Source: Luidia sarsii | Taxonomy: Eukaryota; Echinodermata; Asteroidea; Paxillosida; Luidiidae | Direction of reading: 5' to 3' | Assembly (NCBI GenBank): GCA_949987565.1 | Contig: OX465121.1 | Coordinates: 4,656,956 to 4,720,955 of the forward strand | Length of the DNA stretch: 64,000 nt | Made by a program: the position numbers and the translations under genes | Part shown: positions 55,260-64,000 of the stretch, one piece after another | Layout: each line of letters begins with the position of its first letter | Position numbering within the stretch: the stretch's first letter is position 1 | The notes under the pieces: model-generated | Seen by the model: the letters and a program-made list of their open reading frames with translations, nothing else | The model's database searches: none | What the model was told of the DNA's origin: nothing

Positions 55260-58200
55260 CTCGTCAGCCGTTTTAGCTTGGACATCGATGGCGCTTATCT
55301 GGCGCACTGATGTTTGCTGCATTTGCGGGCGCCGTGTGCTGGAGAAACTACTGGAGCTATCCCGCTGGCCGCTGCCGCCCGTCAGCTTTTTCTTCCACAT
55401 GGTCAACACGCGCTTGTTGCAGACGAAGGCCAGACAGACGAGCGCCCCCTGGAGGGAGTTGAGAACGATGAAGGGATACCAGAAGAACTGGATGCCCGTA
55501 AAGGAGGCTACGAAGCCGAAGATCCAGGTGAAACCCATGACGCAGTTCAGCTGGGCAGGAAAAACAAACAAAGACACTAACTGATAAACCAGAAACAAAT
55601 CCACTTTAATCAGGATAATTCGTTGAAAGTTGCAGATGAAGTTTGTATTCAAATTCGGTATTTTACCTTGAGGTAGAGGACGAGATCTGAGCGAGACTTG
55701 GATGCAGCCCCGCCTTGGCCCTGGGTGACATTCATCTTCTCCGACGCCCTTCTCGTCTTCATCACACCAGCGACGGTCAGTGAGAAAAGGACCGCGTTAC
55801 AGCAGAGGACCGCAATAACGGGAACGCCGAAGGTCACCAGGTTGGTCATCCCGCCACCGATCCAGCACGTACTCTCAGAGGCGTAGCGGACGTCAAAATC
55901 CACGCAGTCGCAGAAGCTCAGGAACAAGCACGTTCCGACGATGAGTGCTGGCGCGCCCAGGCCGTAGAGGGCGTAGTAGCGGACCGACCTGGTGTTGGGG
56001 TCGTTGATTTTGGTGCCAATGCCGAAGGTACGGTAGATGTCAATGGCCAGGGTGTTCATCCAGAAGAACGCAGAGAGCCAGAAGTAATGAGCGATGACCC
56101 CAAAGGCAACGCACAGAGAGAACACTTCGGTGCTATCCAGACCTTAGCAAAAGACCAAAAATAACAAATCACGTCAAAAAGATGCATCTATTGGTAAGGG
56201 TGATGAAGTTCAGAGCCTTCAATGGCTGAATGTGCAATGAAGTTTCTCAATAGAATACGGCAGCACAAAACGCACGTCAGGGCTCACCTACTACCATCGT
56301 CAGCTGGGCAAAGAAGAGAGCCGCCACGAGACACATCACAGACTTGCCAGCCGCATTCCGACGAAGAGTCGGGAACGCGACGTAGGTAGCAACGGTTACC
56401 AGCACCCCGATCAGAGACAGACTGCTCCCGGAGACTGTCAGAATGAAGTGGACGCTGTTCCACATCGGGGCAGCAACGGCGAGCGGTTGGAAGAAGTTGC
56501 AGACCTGGGCCTCGCCTGTGTCCGTCAGTATGAATTCACCTCGCGGCAGCACGCGATCGTATTGCGTCAGCGTAATGGATTCGTTGAGGGCGCCAGATAG
56601 CCGGAAGCCATCCCTCGGGATCGTCAGGAGAGGGCAGTCGAGATCGAACGTCGGACAGGACGCGTTTCCGGATGCGACGAACTCGCCGGTATCACCATCG
56701 TAGTCGTAGAGGACTGAAACAGTCTCCGGTTCGTCGATGGAACGACCGCTGTGGTTTGAGGGCGGCGTCGGGCAGGGCGTCGGTGCGGTGAACAGGTCAG
56801 TACGGACCGTGTAATTCATCATCACTCCGCGGAAGCACTGCTCCATGGCCCGCTCGTTTCCCTCTATGAAGTCGTCGACGGAGGCGACGTCGGCGGGGAA
56901 GGACACGTTGACGCTGCAGACGAGTAGGCCGTCTGATCCCACGCAAGCGCCTACCGCTGGCATCCCGACGTCGCCGGCGTCCGTCGTGCATGTCCAGGTG
57001 ATATTCTTGTCGGGGCACTCCACCGCACCCTGCCCACCTTTCACCCCATGCTGCAACTCGCCGCAGGCGAACACGGCGGAGACGTAGCCCTCGGTGGCTT
57101 CGACCACCGCCGTCTCCCAGGCGCTCCCGGCCGGCTCCGGCGCACCCCGACCGCCGCCGGCGATCGTCAGCGAGACCTGGATGCTGTTCAGCGACGCCAC
57201 GCCCGTCGTGCCGCTGCTGCCAGTGGGAACGCACACCACGCCGTTCTCCAGGACGTGACCGGGCGGGCATGTCAAATCTTTGCAGACTCCAAGGGAGAGG
57301 TCCATGATCTGGTTGGGACCACAGGAGGCTTCCTCAATTGGCACCGGCCCGAAATTCAGAAGTTCCCCCAAGGACACCTGACCTTGCCCTTCTATACCAC
57401 CTACTAGTGGTTCAGGGGTGCTGGATACGACAGGGGGAGGAAAACCGTTGCAGGGGGACACATTTGCGAGTCGAGCGAGTAACTCAGGAGTGGTCGAGCT
57501 ACTGCATCGGTAGCAGGCGAGGTTTCGGTACGTCACGCCGCCGAATGCTATCGGTGCAAAATGCTCCGTGCAAAGGAGTTGCAGGTCGGGGTTTCCGGGT
57601 CGGCAGTCGGTTGGGTCGACTACCGAGCAGGCTCGAGGGCCGCCCGGCCCCACGCCGCCGGGCGGCCGGAACGTCAGGGAAGCGCCCTCGCTGCCGTCAG
57701 CAAGATGCCCGAGCACATCGCTCTCGTTAATACCGGCCCGGGTGTCGTCCCCGTGCGTCACCGACCAGAACCTGACAGCACCGAGAGGCACTCCGTGGCA
57801 CACCGCGCAGTAGACGTTCTTGTAGTGGCGTCCGCCCGTGCCCGTGCCAGACGGCCGGGAGTCCTGCACGGGGATAGTGGCCAGCCCGTCCGATCCGGCC
57901 GGTCCGAGGCACAGAGCCCGGACCGTCGGACTCCCGGATTGATCCGACGGGCAGGCTGCCACCATGTAGTGACCGCGGCGCGGGTCGTGCCCCGCCGGAT
58001 CGAAGGCGAGAGTCTGGACGCAGCCGGTGGTGGAGTCGTCTGGCGTGTGGGCGTCCCCGGGCCCCGTGTCGTTCTTGCCGCTCCAGCGGTCGGCGTCGGG
58101 GCAGCAGTCCCCGTAGCTGGCACACAGGTCGTCGCAGTGGCAGTAGTTGTCCGTGTCCCAGGGGGGCAGTGACTGCTGGCAGGTATGTTTGGGCGTGATG

Positions 58201-59048
58201 CTCGCCGGGCAGTAGACTTCGGGGGTTCTGGAAAAACCCATTGAACCGCCGAAACTAAAACCGGCTGAACCGTGATTCTGGTTTTCCTCTATAACAAAAA
58301 AACACACAAAATAAACAAAAAATAACACAAAGAAAACCACAACATTTCGACAATAAAGAACTCCAATTCACGCTAAGTAGTACAATAGATAAGACTTAAG
58401 GCTTTGCATGGTGGGTTAATCAATATAGGAAGGTTTGCGGTGACACCATGACTGTATAAGGTGTAGTAGCGTATATTACACGGATATTATAATGAACACT
58501 GACTTATTTACATAAAAAAGACCAATGAAAGCGCACGCTCTGTTCACGTGATGGTTTAAAAAAAAATGTTTTGCTCAGCACGTAGCTCAAGTCGCCGCAC
58601 ACGATGAGTTTTCATCCACGCGAGGCAACAAAAAACCCAAACAGGATAGATATTGGTCTCACGGCCTCTTGAGGCAGAAATCTCACCAAAAGTTTAGCGC
58701 ACACGGTGAGCTACGTGCTGAGCTAATGGCCTCGAGATATTTTTTGCTCAGCAGATAGCTCTCGTATGCGGCGACCTATAGGGTGCCCCTTTTGATTATA
58801 TTCTATGGCTCTCATTTTTGTCGAAAGTCGGAAGGCCTATTGGAAAAATTTGTCTCCAGAAATTCTGGAGATATATTTTTTTTCTTTATGTCATTCTGTA
58901 CAGCGCATTCTGTACAATATTAGTACAATATTAGTGGAAAAAGGTCTTTAGTAAACGTGCACAAAATCCTACCTGTGTCGTTTTCGGCCTCAGCGCTCCC
59001 ATACGTCGCCGCGAGTACAACGATAAGGTAGAGCGTAGAAGCTGCCAT
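55248..59048 (-). CDS. SMB-domain Methuselah-like receptor, gene 2
   Basis: Exons in transcript order: 59048-58973, 58288-56288, 56142-55667, 55550-55248 (2856 nt, 951 aa). It shares exon structure and splice phases with gene 1 (third exon also 476 nt). Exon 1 is a signal peptide (MAASTLYLIVVLAATYGSAEA). The SMB-like segment (HTCQQSLPPW, NYCHCDDLC, GDCC) lacks two of the eight cysteines. The ectodomain resembles gene 1 around GPAGSDGLATIP, GRHYKNVYCAVCHGVP, FGGVTYRNLACYRC, but differs widely between these. The seven-helix part is nearly identical to gene 1 from FFWMNTLAIDIYRTFG on. The acceptor of exon 3 (CTAAG) is weak. The C-terminal tail (SSSFSSTRRPQMQQT ... DENQE) is longer than in gene 1. 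No GPS motif seen. Ligand unknown. Confidence 0.92.
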
Positions 59049-59255
59049 GTCTGGACCCCGACTACGTCCGGTAGTTCACCAGCTGGTGGCCAGCCTAGGC
59101 TCTGCTGCTTTCCGAGGTAGCTATTACTATGTATCTTCCGTTGCCCGAGCGCTTTACGTCTTGACGTCTTAAAAAAAAAGTCTTGACAGAGCCCATCCGC
59201 AGATACGTCTGTCTCAGCTTCGAGAAGAAATGTGCTTGCGCATCGGGCAGCAGCT

Positions 59256-59265
59256 TCATATAAAC
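59256..59265 (-). promoter_or_regulatory. Possible TATA box of receptor gene 2
   Basis: TTTATATGAA on the minus strand lies about 210 bp before the ATG at 59048. The distance is like that of the TATA boxes of genes 1 and 3 (186 and 179 bp), the main reason for calling it. Confidence 0.35.
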
Positions 59266-59839
59266 CACACTGTACGTCCCAGTCCCAGTCCATGTCGAGA
59301 CGGTCACCCATTAGTGAGAGTGGTCTGCATTCATATGAACAGACGAACACAATTCCGAACAGATTGAAATTGGGGGAGGCATCGTAGTTGCTCGCAGGGC
59401 CTTAATGAGTGAACCATTTCGTTTGGAGCACCCCCTCCTCGTAAAAATTACTCGGTAATCGAATCGGAGTAGACAATGGCCGAGAGACTCGCTGCAAAGG
59501 ACCGATCCGGGAGCTCCCTTCGGTCTGCCGCCTTTGAACACCGCCCTGAGAGGTTCCTGCGATCGGTTTCGGAAATGGTACCGGTAGTCATCATCTTTTG
59601 TGTGCGTGTGTAATCACTCTTGAATTCTTGTCAATAACGTAATACTATAGGGCCTACCGGTAATAAATTTGACAGAATCTGACACTCCATTATCGTAATG
59701 GAACTTAACCCATGGGCGTTTAGTGCAACTGTCACGCTACTATATACCGGTCCTGCAATGAACTCACCAATTTAATTTCAATAGAATGAGGATGACCTTG
59801 ACTTTGAATAGACGATCAGATTTCCCGCACAGATGTAAC

Positions 59840-59990
59840 AATGGGGAGGCACCGAAGTCCCATAGCGTTAATCAACGAGCGAACAATTTCTTTGGGATCA
59901 CTTATTCCCTCGTATATACGCTCTTATCGAATTGAAGTAGGAATGGCCTAGACAGTCTCGCTCCGAACGATCGACGAGAGAGTCGTTCAG
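59840..59990. repeat. Diverged duplicate of 59371-59540
   Basis: GGGGAGGCACCGAAGTCCCA, GAGCGAACAATTTCTTTGGG and ATCGAATTGAAGTAGGAATG here align with GGGGGAGGCATCGTAGTTGC, GAGTGAACCATTTCGTTTGG and ATCGAATCGGAGTAGACAAT at 59371-59480. Confidence 0.65.
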
Positions 59991-60194
59991 GTCAAGGCGA
60001 GGTCGTTAGTCTGATAGCCGCACCCGTAGGGGCCCCGCCTCTTCCGCGCACTAAGCGCGGAACCCTGTCCATCTACAGCCTCGTGATGCAGTCACACGTA
60101 CGAATCCCACCTCGGGGAAACAAACCCACACGTTTCAATGGGACCTACGCCGCGCACGCGCAAACGGCACACTGCGCATGTACAACGTGGAGAG

Positions 60195-60221
60195 TACCCT
60201 GGATGTTTAGCATCCAGGGTA
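60195..60221. repeat. Hairpin with 11-bp perfect arms
   Basis: TACCCTGGATG (60195-60205), loop TTTAG, CATCCAGGGTA (60211-60221). A nearby 8-bp hairpin, TTCCGCGC/GCGCGGAA, lies at about 60041-60061. Confidence 0.85.
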
Positions 60222-61512
60222 GCAGGGGACTAAGCAAGAGCTGTGCTACATGCAGCGTCTCACGGCTACAGTGCCAATGGTGTTCAGCTAAGAGTCGGTG
60301 TTACGGTCTCATCTATCCGCCGTGCTCTGATATCCGGAAGAGGGCACCGGATAATTGAGCACGTTACCGTAACGTTACCGTAAAGGGGTATGTTACGTAA
60401 CGACTTTGGAGGGACCATGGCGTCCTAAATGAATGGGTCACACTGCACAAGCCGCACTACTGTCTGCAGGCTCGAGCTCAATTGAACAGAAATCGGTGTC
60501 TGAAGGATTGCTTGCATTTTTATAATGATTTCTTCTAGTGTTGCAATACATTTCCTGCCAAAAAAATCCTGCAAACTCTGGAATAAAGCCATGAGTAAAA
60601 AAGTCCCAGAAAAAAAGACTCGGACATCTCAGAAAGTCGATGGAATATACAGGTATATTTCTCTGTCTCCCTGCGCTACAGAAAAGGGAGTGAAAACGTG
60701 GACAGGATTTCCAACGAGGATATTAATTTGAAAAGGAAAACTAGTTCATGCAGACTTTCTTTAATGAAAAAAAATCTTGCGATGCAGCACAATTGAAACT
60801 CGAATTGAACATATGAATTGATCAAATCAGTATGCATGCAATGACAGAGCGGTCCGGATATTGATTTCTCGACACGCTGGCAGTATAATGAAGAACGACC
60901 TATACCGTTTGTTGCTGCCTAGCCCACTGATGAATTTTACCCCGTGCGCACGCCGGCCTTGTCCGGTTTAATTCGTCCTGCGAAAGTTAGGGAAAGGGCT
61001 GAGCCTGATGTTCGTATAATGTTCACATTGCACGAGGCTTGAATTGACGCAAGAGGTCGCCAACCCTATCACGCTTACTGTTTGGCCATACAGGCCGGGA
61101 GATTGATTCCAGGAGGCTCTCAGTGACCACACGAGACTGTCATCGAATCTAAAGAATGGTTGATTGCAAGTGTCGTCCACTATTGAATTAGAGCCTCCAT
61201 AAAAAAGAGCAAGTACAGAAGTTATCTGACGGAGCCGGAGAGTGCGGAGGCATCATACAAACTCTTATAATTCAGTGAGAAGAGGCAAGAAACTTGCGCC
61301 TCTTCAAGATATTGAAGAACTTGTGTTCAATCACCGTTTCACTCCTAGCGCAATCAGCGAAGCAATTCAGATGGTCCATCTTTGTTCCTTCCTCCGTTAT
61401 TGTTTTGTGTGATGACCAAAGAATGGCAAACAACCTTTACTTTGCGACCAAAACAAATCAAATAAAAGCTCGAAATATCAATTTCGCACAGGATGCTGCA
61501 GGCCTACATGGA

Positions 61513-61519
61513 TATAAAA
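61513..61519 (+). promoter_or_regulatory. TATA box of receptor gene 3
   Basis: TATAAAA lies 179 bp before the ATG at 61692, close to the spacing in gene 1 (186 bp). Confidence 0.55.
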
Positions 61520-61691
61520 CATCGGGGAAGGCGCCCAGAGACGCCACTCGAGGAGCATGCAACGGGTTCAGCCCAGCCTCCGTGTGACCTGTGTGCATTC
61601 TGCCGGCTCATCTCCACAGCTAGAGTCAACTATAGAGTAGGCCTATACAGTCACTGCACCTAATACATCTGGGTGGCGGTAGAGAGGGGAG

Positions 61692-64000
61692 ATGGCGCCC
61701 TTCACGGTGCTGCTTGCCATCACGTCAATCCTCGGCTGCGCTGAATCAGACACCAGCACCGCTGCAGGTAAGGCTTTATACTCGGAGTATAGGGCTGTCA
61801 TGGGCAGAAAGGACGACGTCGTCTATAAAAAAGGGGCTTGATGCCTTGCGATTGATCACTATACAGAATTGCTGAGCTGGGTCACCTCAGCTGCATTGGG
61901 GCGCTTACATGCCTAACGATGGACGGTGGGATGCCCTTCCATGTGAAAACTTTAAAATGAATCTACCAAGTGAACTCCTCTGAAGGTCTCCGATCCCACA
62001 CGAGCCTCCCCGTGTTAAACAAATACAGCTGCTTGGAGCTCTTCATCTGGTGCATGGTCCACAATCGTCTTGTAGGCGTTGTCTGTATTTGTGTGCAGTT
62101 TTGTTTCAGAGTGGTTAACTGGTTATTTTCGCACTGAAGGTGAGCAAGCAGACTATATATGAGAATTTTTTTAGATCAATCCTCCAGGGGTACTGCTTGC
62201 TTCGTGCTTGTTTATATTTGCTTGTTTGCTATGGTGCACATTTTGTTTTTTTCTTGCTTGCTTGCTTGTTTCTTTAAAAAAAAGTTATAAAAGGTCATAA
62301 GAGATAAGCACGGTGTTTAATTTTGTTTTCTTCTCAATTTTCCTTCAGGAACTGCCTCTTACACGAGTCGAGCACCGGCAGCCGAGCGGACCAGCCCGGT
62401 CCCTACCGAGGCTCCTCTGCTTTACGCCTGTCCGGTGGAACATACCCAACGCCACACCTGCCGATATGACTGCCACCTGCTCCCCTGGATGAGAATCGCC
62501 TACTGCCAGTGTGACCCTCTCTGCACCACTTACGGCGACTGCTGCCACGACTATGAGGAGTTCTGCGGTCAGCAAACAAACGACGGAGCAGGATCGACCG
62601 TCACCCCAGGAGATGAGATGGAGTCAATGGATGAATACACCGAGTGCGTCCAGACGATTGACATGCATCCGACACAGGCAAGTCCGCGTAGAGGTCACAT
62701 CCTGATGGCCATCTGTCCATCCGATTGGTCCGGGGATCCGGCGATCCGGGAGTTGTGCCACGGACCGGCCGGATCGGACGGGCTGGCTGCCATTCCTGTC
62801 GAGGGCCCAGGCGGACGCCACTACAAGAACGTCTACTGCGCGCTGTGCCACGGAGTGCCGGTCAGCGACGTCAGCTTCTGGTCTGTGTCGTATGTGGATT
62901 TAGAGTACAGAGACTTCCTAGGGCTGAACGTCAGCGTGTTGTTGAAAACTGTAGGACAGACTTTAACCATTATGAGGGAAGTCAACCCACCTGGCTACGT
63001 GAGCAGAACAGATTATTCGGTCGATTTGGAGACCTCCTCCCTTCGAGCATGTGCCGTTTTAGATCCAGTCACTTGCCCATCCAGCCCTCCTGACATCCTA
63101 GCCTTGTGCGCCCAGCATCTTGCTCCAATCGGAATCGACGGCAAAAGTTACAGAAATCTGGCATGCTACCAGTGCAATCAATCGTCGATTCTCCCACCTT
63201 ATCGCTTGTTTAGGTACTGTGGTTCCATGAATGAGGCATGGGAAGGGATGGGGGCTACTGGGCCATTGTCCATGGCTACACTGTTGATTTTCTCCGACCA
63301 CACAAACGTAAACGGACTTACAGAGAAGGGCGGCTCGTCAGTCGGTAGCTCATCGTGTACAGAAAACCAAATCTACGACCCGTACATCGATCTTTGTCGG
63401 GATTTGACTTGTCATAGCGGTTCTCGTTTAGAAAACGGTATGAGGTGCACCAGGCTTCAAGAAAGCGACCCGATCCATCCTCCGGTGAACGTTAAGGTGT
63501 CGCTGACGGTGACCGGCAGTTTCAAGGATGGAACTGACGGGCAGAACGCTGAGGAAATGTGGGAAGAAGTTGCAAGCAAAGCCGCTGGTGACTATTTATC
63601 GACCATTTCTGTCTGTACAGTCCAAAAAAATGTTACATATTGTGAAAACCAAAACTTCACGTGGGCATGTAGGATGGATGATATCTTCTTGACAAATGTT
63701 CAAACTTGTGGAGCAGGTTCTGTATTTGCTTGTGTTGTCAATGTGTCTTTTGATGGTACCAAAGCATCCGCAGAACGCCTCACTGAGGAAAGCAAAATGG
63801 CGACCGGAAAGTGCTTCCAAGCTGGGGCGTGGACCCATATGATCGCTATAGACAACTTCATCATATCAGGTGTCTGCAGTGAGTATCCCAACCAAACAGA
63901 AGACTCTGACGACGCACTGAAGACGGTCTCAATGTCTCGACTTATCTACGTCTATGATGGGCTTTCTGGTAACTTCTTCGTCGGCGAAAATGTCTCTTGC
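61692..64000 (+). CDS. SMB-domain Methuselah-like receptor, gene 3 (cut by window end)
   Basis: Exon 1 is 61692-61767 (signal peptide MAPFTVLLAITSILGCAES; same 76-nt length and phase as gene 2). Exon 2 starts at 62349 after CCTTCAG and stays open to 64000 with no stop, about 576 aa in all. A complete eight-cysteine SMB domain (HTCRYDC, YCQCDPLC, GDCC, YEEFC) is followed by ectodomain matching gene 1 in order: GPAGSDGLAAIPVEGPGGRH, YCALCHGVP, REVNPPGY, SYRNLACYQCNQSS, LIFSDHTNVNGL, NQIYDPYIDLCRDLTC. It is less GC-rich than genes 1 and 2 in its second half. The seven-helix region must lie beyond the window; by homology the next donor is about 0.4 kb away. The exon is truncated only by the window. 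Confidence 0.9.

Larger units (their letters stand above)
59270..61512. other. Shared upstream region of receptor genes 2 and 3
   Basis: No supported gene. It carries a diverged duplication (about 59371-59540 and 59840-59990), a GC-rich stretch at about 60020-60120, and a hairpin at 60195-60221. Since genes 2 and 3 diverge here, regulatory sequences of both are expected in this region. Confidence 0.55.

Noticed and set aside
59990..60115. Possible tRNA gene (GCGAGGT ... GAATCCCACCTCG)
   Set aside because: Acceptor ends pair roughly, but the T stem does not pair, no proper D arm is seen and the length is about 120 bases. More likely a decayed repeat.

Overview
This window is eukaryotic nuclear DNA from an animal. 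Genes are split by GT-AG introns, coding exons are GC-rich, and the sequence between them is AT-rich, crowded with minisatellites, small inverted-repeat elements and tRNA-derived SINE fragments. The gene content (epsilon-tubulin, RPL30, WDR35, a PLAC8 protein, and Methuselah-like receptors carrying a somatomedin-B domain) and the over-represented TAGGCCTA palindrome suggest an invertebrate deuterostome. An echinoderm is my best guess and a cephalochordate the alternative; the sequence alone does not settle it.

Left part (1-29.5 kb), conserved housekeeping and ciliary genes. TUBE1 (+, 13 coding exons, 478 aa) converges on RPL30 (-, 4 coding exons plus a 5'TOP leader exon, 113 aa). RPL30 is divergent, across about 465 bp, from WDR35/IFT121 (+, 25 coding exons, 1184 aa). 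I reassembled all three exon by exon; reading frames, splice phases and final lengths agree with the known families. TUBE1 acts in centriole triplet formation and WDR35 in the IFT-A complex, so two cilium/centriole genes lie either side of a ribosomal protein gene. A 13-bp minisatellite of about 98 copies starts a few bases after the WDR35 stop codon.

Middle part (29.5-39 kb), satellite. About 8 kb is a nested tandem repeat: units of a core of about 640 bp plus 2 to 9 copies of a 60-bp repeat. Four units resolve into a 1885-bp dimeric higher-order repeat. A 32-bp minisatellite borders the block on both sides.

PLAC8 region (39.6-47 kb). A four-exon PLAC8/cornifelin-like gene (-, 148 aa) has minisatellites in its intron and upstream, and several copies of one inverted-repeat element. 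Beyond it lie a possible single exon (43711), CAGA and CT-rich tracts, and little else.

Right part (47-64 kb), a receptor cluster. Three paralogous class-B-like (Methuselah-type) seven-transmembrane receptors with an N-terminal somatomedin-B domain lie in +, -, + orientation. The first two are complete (942 and 951 aa); the third runs off the window in frame. Exons that encode the transmembrane core are almost identical between the inverted genes 1 and 2, while their introns and ectodomains differ. This suggests exon-focused homogenisation next to fast-evolving ectodomains, and it is the most interesting biology here. Repeat boundaries are by eye and approximate; CDS boundaries were set by splice sites and reading frame.
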